From Parerythrobacter lutipelagi (GTDB lineage Bacteria > Pseudomonadota > Alphaproteobacteria > Sphingomonadales > Sphingomonadaceae): 64,000 nt of DNA. Below, in pieces: positions 8,426 to 17,044 of this stretch; position 1 is the first letter of the stretch, and every line of letters starts with the position of its first letter. Location: positions 878,001 through 942,000 of the forward strand of contig NZ_SKCJ01000001.1 of assembly GCF_005434975.1 (NCBI RefSeq). Direction: 5' to 3'. The position numbers were made by a program, and so were the translations under genes. The notes under the pieces are model-generated. The model was given only the letters and a program-made list of their open reading frames with translations, did not search any database and was not told the origin of the DNA.

Positions 8426-9183
8426 ACGCGCGACCGCCCCGCATTCTGGCGATTGCCGGGTCCGACAGCTCTGGCGGCGCGGGAATCCAGGCGGACATCA
8501 AGACAATAACCATGCTGGGTGGCTATGCGATGACCGCCGTTACTGCGGTTACCGCACAGAATACGCGCGGTGTTCAGGCAGTCGAAACGGTGTCGCCCGA
8601 GCTTGTCGCGGCGCAAATGGATGCCTGTATGGCGGATATCGGGGTCGATGCGATCAAGATCGGGATGCTCGGAAGTGCAGATATTGCAGAAGTTGTGGCC
8701 GACCGGCTGGAAGACCTGCCCTGCCCGATCGTGTTCGATCCGGTAATGGTCGCCACCAGCGGATCGGCTCTGGCTGATGACGCGACGATTGAAATCTTCG
8801 AGTGGTTGATGGAGCTTGCCACACTGACCACGCCGAATGTTGCCGAACTGGCCGCTCTTGGCGGCACGCAAGCAATGGCCACCCGCAAGATCGCCTACCT
8901 CGCAAAAGGCGGCGATGCCGATGGTGTCATGGTCGAAGACAGGCTGGTCCAGCCCGGGCAAGACGACACCGTCTGGTCGGCGGCGCGGATCGTTACGAAA
9001 CACACCCACGGCACCGGTTGTACGCTTTCAAGCGCTATCGCCACACGGTTGGCGTTCGGCGACAGGTTATCCGAGGCGATCGAAAGTGGTCGCAAATTCG
9101 TCCGCAGCGCCTTGAAGACTGCGCCGGGTTTCGGGCTCGGCAATGGTCCGCTCGGCCACCACGCGGTGCGTCTGGCAGACTAA
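8422..9183 (+). CDS. thiD: Hydroxymethylpyrimidine (phosphate) kinase
   Basis: Phosphorylates HMP and HMP-P in thiamine biosynthesis; ribokinase-fold enzyme of 253 residues. Visible motifs: N-terminal AIAGSDSSGGAGIQADIKT, the GGYAMTAVTAVTAQNT segment, VFDPVMVATSG, TPNVAELAAL, and the C-terminal anion hole and catalytic Asp region HTHGTGCTLSSAIA. No TPP riboswitch is visible upstream, as expected for an internal operon gene. Starts within the stop of the DUF1272 gene. Confidence 0.95.
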   Translation: MNARPPRILAIAGSDSSGGAGIQADIKTITMLGGYAMTAVTAVTAQNTRGVQAVETVSPELVAAQMDACMADIGVDAIKIGMLGSADIAEVVADRLEDLPCPIVFDPVMVATSGSALADDATIEIFEWLMELATLTTPNVAELAALGGTQAMATRKIAYLAKGGDADGVMVEDRLVQPGQDDTVWSAARIVTKHTHGTGCTLSSAIATRLAFGDRLSEAIESGRKFVRSALKTAPGFGLGNGPLGHHAVRLAD

Positions 9184-9196
9184 CTCACGAGCCTGT

Positions 9197-10075
9197 CTAG
9201 CAAGCCAGCTCATAGAATTCGGAAATGTGGCACCACGCATCTTCGGCTGTCTCGGACCAGTGAATCAGGTCGAGATCCTTCTTGGAGATGGTGCCTTCTT
9301 CGGCAATCGCTTCAAAGTTGACCACGCGGGTCCAGAAATCCTTACCGAACAGCACAATCGGGATACGCTGCATCTTGCCCGTCTGGATCAGCGTCAACAG
9401 CTCGAAGAACTCGTCGAAAGTGCCGAATCCGCCGGGGAACACCGCCACCGCACGCGCCCGGAGCAGAAAATGCATCTTGCGAAGCGCGAAATAGTGAAAA
9501 TTGAGCGATAGATAGGGCGTCACATAGGAATTCGGTGCCTGCTCATGCGGCAGAATAATGTTCAGGCCGATCGATTCCGCACCGGCTTCCGAAGCGCCGC
9601 GATTGGCCGCCTCCATGATCGACGGCCCCCCTCCGGAAGTAATCACGAATTGACGCTTGCCGTCTTCGATTATCGCTTTCTCGCTCACTATCCGTGCGAG
9701 CTTGCGTGCTTCCGTGTAATACTTCGACTTAGCCGCCAGGCTCTCGGCCACCTTTCGCTCGTCTTCGGGCAGGTCTTTTGCAGCTGCAAGCGCTTCCTCC
9801 GCCGTTTCCGGCGATGGAATCCGGGCAGACCCATACATGACCAAAGTCGAACCGACACCGGCTTCATCGAGCAACATTTCAGGCTTGAGCAGCTCAAGCT
9901 GAAAGCGAACAGGGCGCAATTCCTCCCGCAGCAGGAACTCGGTATCGCGAAAAGCCAGCTTGTAAGCGGGGTGACGGGTCTGCGGGGTATCCTTGGGTCC
10001 CGCGTCTTCGAACCGGGCCTCTTGTTCGGCAGGGTAAAATTTGCGTTGGGCTAATTCATGTTCTTTTTCAGTCAT
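9197..10075 (-). CDS. LOG family nucleotide 5'-monophosphate nucleosidase-like protein
   Basis: 292-residue Rossmann-fold protein of the LOG (lysine decarboxylase-like, TIGR00730) family, which hydrolyses (cytokinin) nucleoside 5'-monophosphates to base and ribose 5-phosphate. The signature GGGPSIMEAANRGA and the PGGFGTFDEFFE motif are both intact. The ~100-residue N-terminal extension before STLVMYGSARIP is longer than in short LOG proteins. ATG 10075 (MTEKEHEL) was chosen because the frame upstream runs through a tRNA gene. Substrate in this organism is inferred only. Confidence 0.88.
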   Translation of the reverse strand: MTEKEHELAQRKFYPAEQEARFEDAGPKDTPQTRHPAYKLAFRDTEFLLREELRPVRFQLELLKPEMLLDEAGVGSTLVMYGSARIPSPETAEEALAAAKDLPEDERKVAESLAAKSKYYTEARKLARIVSEKAIIEDGKRQFVITSGGGPSIMEAANRGASEAGAESIGLNIILPHEQAPNSYVTPYLSLNFHYFALRKMHFLLRARAVAVFPGGFGTFDEFFELLTLIQTGKMQRIPIVLFGKDFWTRVVNFEAIAEEGTISKKDLDLIHWSETAEDAWCHISEFYELAC

Positions 10076-10129
10076 GCCAAGCGCGATAGTTGCGCAATGG
10101 GTGCCACACAAGCTCGGAGATCGAGTGGC

Positions 10130-10203
10130 TGGATGCCCCGTGAGGATTCGAACCTCAATTGACGGAGTCAGAGTCCGTAGTCTTACCATTAGACGACGGG
10201 GCA
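10130..10203 (-). tRNA. tRNA-Gln (anticodon CTG)
   Basis: 74-base cloverleaf on the minus strand. Acceptor TGCCCCG pairs with CGGGGCA, the anticodon arm has loop CTCTGAC (anticodon CTG, reads CAG), the T arm carries GGTTCGAATCC, and the CCA end is encoded. It lies between the LOG gene and ppx/gppA. Confidence 0.95.
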
Positions 10204-10359
10204 GTGGCCAGCGTCTGCCGGGCCTCGCCACGACAGGGCCGCGCAAATAGGTCGCTTGGTGCTGGAGGTCAAGCCGTGTCGCGGTGCGCACGCTTGCTCA
10301 ATGCACCGCATCGCTGTAGCATCCACCTCAGGTCCCCGCGAATGGCTCGCGGGAGGATA

Positions 10360-11574
10360 ATGAAAGTATTGAGTATGGCGGATATTTCTCCGCCGGACAG
10401 CAACAGGAGGGCTGGCAAGAGAGGGGCTGAAAAGTCCGGCAAGGTAGCCGATTTCCGCTACCGTCCCCCCTCGCAGCCCAATGGACGCAAGCGCGACAGG
10501 ACCCCGAAATCACGGGACGAATCCGGCGCACCGGCACAACGATCGAAATCGCCGTTCCAGAAAGGCCGCAAGCAAGCCTATGCCGCGCTCGATCTCGGAA
10601 CCAACAATTGCCGCTTGCTGATTGCCCGGCCATCGGGCGAGAACTTCACAGTGATCGATGCCTTCAGCCGCGTTGTCCGCCTGGGCGAAGGTCTGGCGCA
10701 CTCCGGCAAGCTTAGCGATGAGGCAATGGAGCGTACCATGGGAGCGCTTCAGGTGTGTGCCGAGAAGCTGCGCCGGCGCAATGTCCATCTGGCGCGCTCG
10801 GTTGCGACCGAAGCGTGCCGACGCGCGGCCAATGGTGAAGCGTTCATCGAACGAGTCAGGCAAGAGACGGGTATCGCGCTCGACATCATCACTGCGGAAG
10901 AAGAAGCCCGGCTAGCGGTGCTGGGATGCCACGTCCTGCTTGATGACGATCCCGGTCCGGCAGTGATTTTCGATATTGGCGGCGGCTCGACCGAACTGGT
11001 TCTGATCGAGCCAGGCGACAAGGTCCCGCATATCCTCGACTGGCAGAGTGTCCCATGGGGGGTCGTATCGCTGACCGATACGGTCGGTCGGTGCGAAGGC
11101 ACAAGCGACGAACGCTTGACGCGTTATACTGAAATGCGCCGCGTCGTGGCGGATAGTTTTGCTGAGTTTGCCGAGCGGATCGCAAACCACCGCAGCGATC
11201 TATCGCGCATCCGCCTGCTTGGCACGAGCGGGACAGTGACGACGCTCGCCAGCTTGCATCTCGAGCTGCCCCATTATGACAGGCGCGCAGTGGATGGCCT
11301 CGTTGTCCCGTCTCAATCGATGCGTACGATTAGCAGCAACCTGTCTTCCATGTCATTCGAAGAGCGCGGGGGATTGCCCTGTATCGGCAAGGACAGAGCC
11401 GATCTGGTGGTCGCAGGCTGTGCCATTCTCGAATCGATTCTGGACATCTGGCCGTCCGAACGGCTGGGCGTGGCCGACCGCGGCATCCGCGAAGGAATAT
11501 TGCGCAGCCTGATGGCGGCCGATGCGCGCGCCGAGCACAAGCTGGGCAAGCTGAGGAATGGCCGCGATGACTAG
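10360..11574 (+). CDS. Ppx/GppA exopolyphosphatase / pppGpp phosphatase
   Basis: ASKHA-fold phosphatase hydrolysing polyphosphate or the terminal phosphate of pppGpp. The phosphate-binding loops are visible: AALDLGTNNCRLLI, FDIGGGSTELV, and GTSGTVTTLA. About 404 residues including a basic, low-complexity ~65-residue N-terminal extension rich in Arg/Lys/Ser before the catalytic core. Start is uncertain: ATG 10360 has GGGAGGA immediately upstream with very short spacing, ATG 10375 is also possible; the frame upstream of that crosses the tRNA. Overlaps rlmE by 17 bases. Confidence 0.88.
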   Translation: MKVLSMADISPPDSNRRAGKRGAEKSGKVADFRYRPPSQPNGRKRDRTPKSRDESGAPAQRSKSPFQKGRKQAYAALDLGTNNCRLLIARPSGENFTVIDAFSRVVRLGEGLAHSGKLSDEAMERTMGALQVCAEKLRRRNVHLARSVATEACRRAANGEAFIERVRQETGIALDIITAEEEARLAVLGCHVLLDDDPGPAVIFDIGGGSTELVLIEPGDKVPHILDWQSVPWGVVSLTDTVGRCEGTSDERLTRYTEMRRVVADSFAEFAERIANHRSDLSRIRLLGTSGTVTTLASLHLELPHYDRRAVDGLVVPSQSMRTISSNLSSMSFEERGGLPCIGKDRADLVVAGCAILESILDIWPSERLGVADRGIREGILRSLMAADARAEHKLGKLRNGRDD

Positions 11575-12232
11575 ATCCGGACGCGATCCCGACAAGCGCG
11601 TAAAGAATGCGCGGAGCCGCTCCAACTCCTCGAACCGGTGGATCGAACGCCAGCTCAACGATCCCTATGTGCGGCAAGCCAAGGCTGACGGTTACCGCAG
11701 CCGCGCCGCCTACAAATTGATCGAGCTGGACGAGAAATTCGGCCTGCTGCGCGGCGCCAAACGCGTGGTCGACCTGGGCATTGCACCGGGCGGCTGGAGC
11801 CAGGTGGTGCGGCAAAAATCGCCCAAGGCGGCCATTGTCGGGATCGACCTGCTCGAAATGGACCCGATCGAAGGTGTCGAAATCCTGCTGATGGATTTCA
11901 TGCACGATGACGCGCCGGCAAGGTTGATGGCTGCGCTCGACGGGCCGCCCGATCTGGTCCTGTCCGATATGGCTGCCAACACGGTCGGCCATAAGCAGAC
12001 AGATCATTTGCGGACGATGGGCCTCGTCGAAGCGGCAGCCTGGTTCGCTGTCGAGACGCTGGAGCCGGGCGGAAAGTTCGTATCCAAAGTGTTGGCCGGC
12101 GGGACCGACCAGGAATTGTTGACCTTGCTCAAGAAGCATTTCAAGACGGTAAAACACGCCAAACCACCGGCGAGCCGCAAGGGCTCCTCGGAATGGTACG
12201 TCGTTGCGCAGGGCTTCAAGGGCAGAGGCTGA
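11558..12232 (+). CDS. rlmE: 23S rRNA (uridine-2'-O)-methyltransferase RlmE/FtsJ
   Basis: SAM-dependent methyltransferase for U2552 of 23S rRNA, needed for large-subunit maturation. 224 residues. The SAM-binding motif is VVDLGIAPGGWSQV, and the K-D-K-E tetrad is recognisable in SRAAYKL, VLSDMA, FVSKV and SSEWYVVAQGF. The start may be ATG 11558 or ATG 11567; both overlap the end of ppx/gppA, suggesting cotranscription. N-terminal ~25 residues are basic. Confidence 0.95.
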   Translation: MAAMTRSGRDPDKRVKNARSRSNSSNRWIERQLNDPYVRQAKADGYRSRAAYKLIELDEKFGLLRGAKRVVDLGIAPGGWSQVVRQKSPKAAIVGIDLLEMDPIEGVEILLMDFMHDDAPARLMAALDGPPDLVLSDMAANTVGHKQTDHLRTMGLVEAAAWFAVETLEPGGKFVSKVLAGGTDQELLTLLKKHFKTVKHAKPPASRKGSSEWYVVAQGFKGRG

Positions 12233-12240
12233 GCGGCAAA

Positions 12241-12271
12241 CGAAAAACGCCGCCCCGGGCAGGAGCGGCGT
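12241..12271 (-). terminator. Terminator between rlmE and the cytochrome c gene
   Basis: ACGCCGC (12247-12253) pairs with GCGGCGT (12265-12271) around an 11-base loop. On the minus strand it is followed by a TTTTT run (complement of 12243-12247), so it mainly serves the cytochrome gene; it sits between convergent genes. Confidence 0.65.
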
Positions 12272-12297
12272 CTTCGAAATTCAATCCCTCGATCAGC

Positions 12298-12954
12298 TTA
12301 TTCGGCGGGCGCAGTGGCCTCTTCGCCTTCGGCAGTTTCCGCGTCGGTGCCATCTTCGGCAGCTTCAACGCCTTCGGCCGCTTCACCTTCTGCAGAGGCC
12401 TCTTCCTCTGCCGCCGGCACGAACTCAGGCTTCGGCGGCGCACCGCCCATGGTTTCAAGGTACAACATCAGATTGGCCCGGTCTTCCGCCTTGGGCAGAC
12501 CGGCGAAGCTCATGATGGTGCCTTCGGCAAAACCGCGCGGGTTCTTCAGCCACGCATCCATATTTTCCCACGTCCAGTTGCCGCCATGGCCGGACAATGC
12601 CGGACTGTAGGAAAATCCGGGCGCATGCTGACCGACTGCGGCGCCCATTACGCCATAAAGATTGGGGCCAGTTCCGTTGGGGCCGCCCTGTACGACCGAA
12701 TGGCACGCAAGGCATTTCGCGAAGACGGCCTCGCCAGCTTCGGCGCTACCGGTCGTGAGAAGTTCGGCCAAGGAAGGACCATCTTCGGTCCCACCCTCGT
12801 CAGCCACTTCGACGGCGTAACCGAACTTATGCTCTTCGCCTTCGTGGTCTGTTTCGGGAGGAAAAAAGTACAACCCGCTGACAATGGAGAGGCCAAGCGC
12901 GACAATGCCTGATCCGAGGACCCAGCCAGCGATGGTGTTGCTACGATCATCCAT
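12298..12954 (-). CDS. Membrane-anchored c-type cytochrome with acidic C-terminal tail
   Basis: Class I cytochrome c of 218 residues tethered by one N-terminal helix (residues ~9-30, reading WVLGSGIVALGLSIVSGLYF), resembling the CycM/cytochrome c552 type that passes electrons to terminal oxidases. Haem motif CLACH lies near residue 83 with KCLACHSV; the distal Met is probably in TIMSFAGLP. The last ~50 residues are almost only Glu, Ala, Gly, Thr and Asp, an acidic low-complexity tail outside the haem domain. ATG 12954 (MDDRSNTIAGW) is chosen; the frame runs upstream to 13146 without homology. Convergent with rlmE, divergent from pheA. Confidence 0.88.
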   Translation of the reverse strand: MDDRSNTIAGWVLGSGIVALGLSIVSGLYFFPPETDHEGEEHKFGYAVEVADEGGTEDGPSLAELLTTGSAEAGEAVFAKCLACHSVVQGGPNGTGPNLYGVMGAAVGQHAPGFSYSPALSGHGGNWTWENMDAWLKNPRGFAEGTIMSFAGLPKAEDRANLMLYLETMGGAPPKPEFVPAAEEEASAEGEAAEGVEAAEDGTDAETAEGEEATAPAE

Positions 12955-13104
12955 GCGTCGAAATTCCGCAAAACTATGGTGTGAATGGTTCGGGCGCGGC
13001 TTTAGTGGCAGGGCGCGCAGACTGCAATAGCCGCATTTGCAAACGCAATTGCCGGAATTGCACCATTGCCCGGCAGTCAGCCTGGGGTTAGGCGCGGTTT
13101 CACA

Positions 13105-14013
13105 ATGCAAAGTTTCCCCACTCCCGCCCTCGCCATGGTCGAGCAAATGCAGGCCGAAGCGGCGAAGAATCCCCTGCGTGCTGTCGCATTTCAGGGTTGT
13201 CCCGGCTCCAATTCACACCGTGCGGCGGGCGAAGCCTGCCCCGAACACCTGCCGCTGCCATGCTTCAGTTTTGCCGACGCGCTTGAGGCGGTGAAGACAC
13301 AGCGAGCCGGCAGCGCCATCATTCCGATCGAAAACAGCCAGCATGGCCGGGTGGCCGACATCCACTTCCTGTTGCCGGAAAGCGGCCTGTCGATCGTTGG
13401 CGAGCATTTCATGCCGATCACTCACGCGCTGATGGCCCTGTCCAATCCCGATGGATCGCTCGGGCCGTTCGAAGTGGCTTACAGCCACCCGCAAGCGCTG
13501 GGGCAATCGCGCCACTTTCTTCGGAAGCGCGGCATCACACCGCTGAGCCACGCCGACACCGCCGGTGCCGCCGCCTTTGTCGCTGAACGGCTGGACCCGA
13601 CCATTGCAGCAATTGCGCCGGTTCTTGCAGCCGAACTCTACGGGCTCGAAATTGTCGAGGACAAGGTCGAGGATGCGCATGACAACATGACGCGCTTCGT
13701 GGTCCTTGCTGCCGATAGCGTCGATCCGGCAACGCTCGATGACGGCGCGTTGATGACGACCTTCATTTTCGAAGTGAAAAATATACCGGCTGCGCTTTAC
13801 AAGGCGCTTGGCGGGTTCGCGACGAACGGTGTGAACATGACCAAGCTGGAGAGCTATCAAAAGGGCGCCAGCTTCGCTGCCAGCATGTTCTATGCCGACA
13901 TTATCGGCGCGCCGGGCAACCCCGCAGTTGATCGTGCGATGGAAGAATTGGCCTTTCACTGCAAGGAATTGCGCGTGCTCGGCACCTATCGGCAGGCGCG
14001 AAAACGGGGGTAA
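13105..14013 (+). CDS. pheA: Prephenate dehydratase
   Basis: Converts prephenate to phenylpyruvate for phenylalanine synthesis. 302 residues: catalytic domain (~25-205) with FQGCPGSNSH, the IPIENSQHGRV loop and the catalytic TRF motif in DNMTRFVVL. An ACT domain follows (~215-295) with LESYQKG in place of the ESRP-type phenylalanine-binding loop. No chorismate mutase domain, as usual in alphaproteobacteria. ATG 13105 has only a weak ribosome site; no better start in frame. Confidence 0.95.
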   Translation: MQSFPTPALAMVEQMQAEAAKNPLRAVAFQGCPGSNSHRAAGEACPEHLPLPCFSFADALEAVKTQRAGSAIIPIENSQHGRVADIHFLLPESGLSIVGEHFMPITHALMALSNPDGSLGPFEVAYSHPQALGQSRHFLRKRGITPLSHADTAGAAAFVAERLDPTIAAIAPVLAAELYGLEIVEDKVEDAHDNMTRFVVLAADSVDPATLDDGALMTTFIFEVKNIPAALYKALGGFATNGVNMTKLESYQKGASFAASMFYADIIGAPGNPAVDRAMEELAFHCKELRVLGTYRQARKRG

Positions 14014-14028
14014 TCGTCCCTGACGCAC

Positions 14029-14757
14029 ATGTGGCGCTTGAAACCCTCCACCCCCTCTGCCACCAAGCCCGGTGTGACAACGGGATCGGGTCAGGGCGCA
14101 GCCAGTGGGGGCACATCATCCAGCGATGACAGCTGGGATGCCGTGCGCAGCGACGATTCGATCCAGTTCTCCCCGATTGAAACCAAAGAGAAAGAGCCGC
14201 GCGAACCCGGTTGGCTGGATGGCTTTTTCGAATGGCTGGGCAATCTGCTTGAACCTTTGGGTCAATTGTTCGGCGCAGCGTGGAATGTCGTATTCTGGAT
14301 CATGATCGCGCTTGGCGCGGCAATGCTGCTCTATCTTCTCTTCCGCTTGCTTGAGCCTGTGTTCGAATTCCGCATGTCGAGGGACAAGGAAGTCGAACAG
14401 GAATGGGTGCCCCAGCGCGAAGAAGCGCTCGCCTTGCTGTCGGATGCCGACCAGCTGGCAGAGCAGGGACGCTATGACGAAGCCACCCATTTGCTGCTGA
14501 AGCGCAGCGTTGGCCAGATCGCAGCTGCCAAGCCAAGCTGGGTCGAGCCGTCGAGCACGGCGCGCGAACTCGCCGTTCTTCCCGCCCTGCCCGAGGCCGC
14601 GCGAAAAGCCTTCGCGACCATCGCCGAGCGTGTCGAACGAAGCCTGTTTGCCCTTCGCCCGCTGAACATCGGCGATTGGGAAGCGGCGCGTGCTGCCTAT
14701 GCCGAGTTTGCTCTGCAAAAACTGGCCGGGCGCGGCGCATCGGGAGGTGCGGCATGA
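14029..14757 (+). CDS. DUF4129 domain-containing membrane protein
   Basis: 242-residue protein with one central membrane helix (about residues 86-108, WNVVFWIMIALGAAMLLYLL). The cytoplasmic C-terminal part matches the DUF4129 pattern seen in proteins next to MoxR/DUF58 genes: long helix RMSRDKEVEQEW, then YDEATHLLLKRSVGQIA and SSTARELA. The N-terminal ~60 residues are Ser/Gly-rich and disordered. In other bacteria DUF4129 is often fused to a transglutaminase core, absent here. First gene of a six-gene operon; overlaps the next gene by 4 bases. Function unknown. Confidence 0.75.
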   Translation: MWRLKPSTPSATKPGVTTGSGQGAASGGTSSSDDSWDAVRSDDSIQFSPIETKEKEPREPGWLDGFFEWLGNLLEPLGQLFGAAWNVVFWIMIALGAAMLLYLLFRLLEPVFEFRMSRDKEVEQEWVPQREEALALLSDADQLAEQGRYDEATHLLLKRSVGQIAAAKPSWVEPSSTARELAVLPALPEAARKAFATIAERVERSLFALRPLNIGDWEAARAAYAEFALQKLAGRGASGGAA

Positions 14758-16082
14758 GCGAGCAAAAGTCCGCCGCGTTCGATCCCAAAGTCGTGTTTGG
14801 CTTGCTGCTGTTCGGCGCGCTGGCATTTTTTGCCACACTCTATTTCATCGGCACTGGGCAGACCGGCGGAGATGAGAACGACGGCAACGCGCACGCGGTC
14901 AGCAAGAGCATCATCGGCTATGCAGGTCTTGCCAGATTGCTCGAGGAAGACGGGCACGAAGTCATCATATCGCGCAATCGCGCCCTTTTGTCCCAGAATA
15001 ACCTGCTGATCATCACGCCCAACAGTTTCAGCGATCCGGAAGAGATCGCGAAAGTCATTGCCGATCGGCGTTATACCGGGCCGACGATGTTGATCCTGCC
15101 GAAATGGCGCGCGGCCCCTGCTTCCTATTATACCGATGAAAATGTCGACGATGGTTGGGTCCACTTGCTTGGCGGCAATGTGCCTGGCTGGGCCGAGCAA
15201 CTGGACGAAGCGCAGAAAGAGAGTGCCGATATTGCCTATTCGACCCCGATCGAGCTCGATCTGGAAATCGAGGAACGGCAACCCGGCTGGCGCGGACTCG
15301 GACGTTCGGGGAAGCTGCCCGATGGCAAATTCGTGCAGGAAATCGTCGATGGCAACATCGCCGCATTGGTGAGCGGGGCCAGTGGGAATACGCTGGCCGG
15401 CTATCTCGATGACGGCGGTCTCTATCCCGCATATGACGATGCCGCAGGGGTGCAGGCTTCCACCAGCTATGACGATGCGGATTACTACGACAGTCAATAT
15501 GGCGTGGTGATCGTGGCCGAGCCCGACCTGATGAACAACTATGGCCTTGCCGACCAGAACCGTGCCGCTCTCGCCCATGCGCTGGTGGATATGGCGATGG
15601 CCGACAGCGAAGGCCTGCCGGTGGTGTTCGATGTGACGCTGAACGGCCTTGGCGGCGCGCAGAACCTGCTCACTCTCGCTTTCACGCCGCCGTTTCTGGC
15701 CGCGACCCTGTGCCTGATACTTGCGATGATCGTTGTCGCCTGGCGCGGCTTCAAGCGGTTTGGCCCGCCGGTCGCGGAAGGCAGGGCCATCGCCTATGGC
15801 AAGGCGCGACTGGTCAGGAACAGCGCGGGCTTTATCCAGCGCACGCGCCGCCTGCATCTGCTCTCCGGACCTTACGCGGCAATGATGCGCGAACGGATCG
15901 TACGCGCGCTTGCCTTGCGCAAGCCAGACGACGACGCCATCGACACAGCGCTCGCTCGCCACTTGCCGGACGAACAACCCTTTACCTCCCGCATCGCCGC
16001 GCTGCGCAATGCCCAGTCCCGGGCCGACATCATTCGTGCCGCAGACGCGTTGAAGACCATCGAAAGGAAGCTGACCCGATGA
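14754..16082 (+). CDS. DUF4350 domain-containing membrane protein
   Basis: 442 residues. An N-terminal helix (~15-33, [20 protein letters not shown]) is followed by a DUF4350/GATase-like soluble region beginning [21 protein letters not shown], a pattern shared by the family. A second helix near residues 308-328 ([19 protein letters not shown]) leads to a basic cytoplasmic tail. Starts in the stop of the DUF4129 gene (ATGA) and its own stop overlaps the MoxR start. Role unknown; the conserved neighbourhood suggests a membrane complex served by the MoxR ATPase. Confidence 0.75.
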   Translation: MSEQKSAAFDPKVVFGLLLFGALAFFATLYFIGTGQTGGDENDGNAHAVSKSIIGYAGLARLLEEDGHEVIISRNRALLSQNNLLIITPNSFSDPEEIAKVIADRRYTGPTMLILPKWRAAPASYYTDENVDDGWVHLLGGNVPGWAEQLDEAQKESADIAYSTPIELDLEIEERQPGWRGLGRSGKLPDGKFVQEIVDGNIAALVSGASGNTLAGYLDDGGLYPAYDDAAGVQASTSYDDADYYDSQYGVVIVAEPDLMNNYGLADQNRAALAHALVDMAMADSEGLPVVFDVTLNGLGGAQNLLTLAFTPPFLAATLCLILAMIVVAWRGFKRFGPPVAEGRAIAYGKARLVRNSAGFIQRTRRLHLLSGPYAAMMRERIVRALALRKPDDDAIDTALARHLPDEQPFTSRIAALRNAQSRADIIRAADALKTIERKLTR

Positions 16083-17041
16083 CCATGACACTCGACGACG
16101 TAAGGACGCTCGCCGGCTCTATTCGCGAAGAGGTCGCCAAGGCCATCGTGGGACAGGACGATACTGTCGAGCACCTGCTAGTCGCCTTGATAAGCCAGGG
16201 TCATGTGCTGCTCGAAGGGCCGCCGGGGACAGCAAAGACCTTTCTTGCGCAATGCTTCGCGGCGTCACTCGGGCTCGATTTCGGCCGCATCCAGTTCACT
16301 CCGGACCTGTTGCCGGGCGATATCGTCGGGTCGAACCTGTTCAATTTCCAGACCAGCCAGTTCACGCTGACGCGCGGTCCGATCTTCTGCGAATTGCTGC
16401 TGGCTGACGAAATCAACCGCACCCCGCCCAAAACGCAGGCTGCGTTGCTCGAAGCGATGCAGGAACGGCGCGTCACGCTGGATGGCGAAACCCACTCGCT
16501 ACCTGAACGCTTCATGGTGGTCGCTACGCAGAATCCGATCGAGAACCAGGGCGTCTACCCGCTGCCTGAAGCGCAGCTCGACCGGTTCCTGTTCAAATTG
16601 CTGGTGTCTTATCCCAGCGCGGAAGAAGAAGCCCGGATCGTGACCCGGTTCGGTGAACGGCAAGGCCCGCAGCGCCCCGCCGATTTCGGCATCGGCGCAG
16701 TGACCGAAGCAGCCAAGCTGGCGGAGGCCAGCGCAGCCATTTCCGCCGTCACGGTGGCGGACGATATTACGCAATATGTGGTCCGGCTGATCCGCGCGAC
16801 ACGTGAAAATGCAGAGATTTCCAGCGGCGCCAGCCCGCGCGCCGCCGTGCTGCTTGCCAATGCTGCGCGCGCGCGTGCTGCATTGCAGGGCCGCGACTAT
16901 GTTATTCCGGACGATGTGAAGGCGCTTTCCACCGCTGTCCTGCGCCACCGGCTCATGCTCAGTCCGGCGGCTGAGATCGAAGGCCGCGAAATAGAAGCGC
17001 TGGTATCCGAAATGGTCGAAAGCACGGAGGCCCCGCGCTAG
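16079..17041 (+). CDS. MoxR family AAA+ ATPase
   Basis: Cytoplasmic AAA+ chaperone-like ATPase of 320 residues. Walker A is GPPGTAKT (residues ~45-52), Walker B is [11 protein letters not shown], sensor 1 is in [12 protein letters not shown], and an Arg finger lies in [10 protein letters not shown]-terminal lid includes [16 protein letters not shown]. MoxR proteins typically remodel or activate VWA/DUF58 partners, and the next gene encodes DUF58. ATG 16079 overlaps the preceding TGA. Confidence 0.93.
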   Translation: MTMTLDDVRTLAGSIREEVAKAIVGQDDTVEHLLVALISQGHVLLEGPPGTAKTFLAQCFAASLGLDFGRIQFTPDLLPGDIVGSNLFNFQTSQFTLTRGPIFCELLLADEINRTPPKTQAALLEAMQERRVTLDGETHSLPERFMVVATQNPIENQGVYPLPEAQLDRFLFKLLVSYPSAEEEARIVTRFGERQGPQRPADFGIGAVTEAAKLAEASAAISAVTVADDITQYVVRLIRATRENAEISSGASPRAAVLLANAARARAALQGRDYVIPDDVKALSTAVLRHRLMLSPAAEIEGREIEALVSEMVESTEAPR

Positions 17042-17044
17042 ATC

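Noticed and set aside
13066-13104. Earlier start for pheA
   Set aside because: Adds 13 residues without similarity; no better ribosome site.
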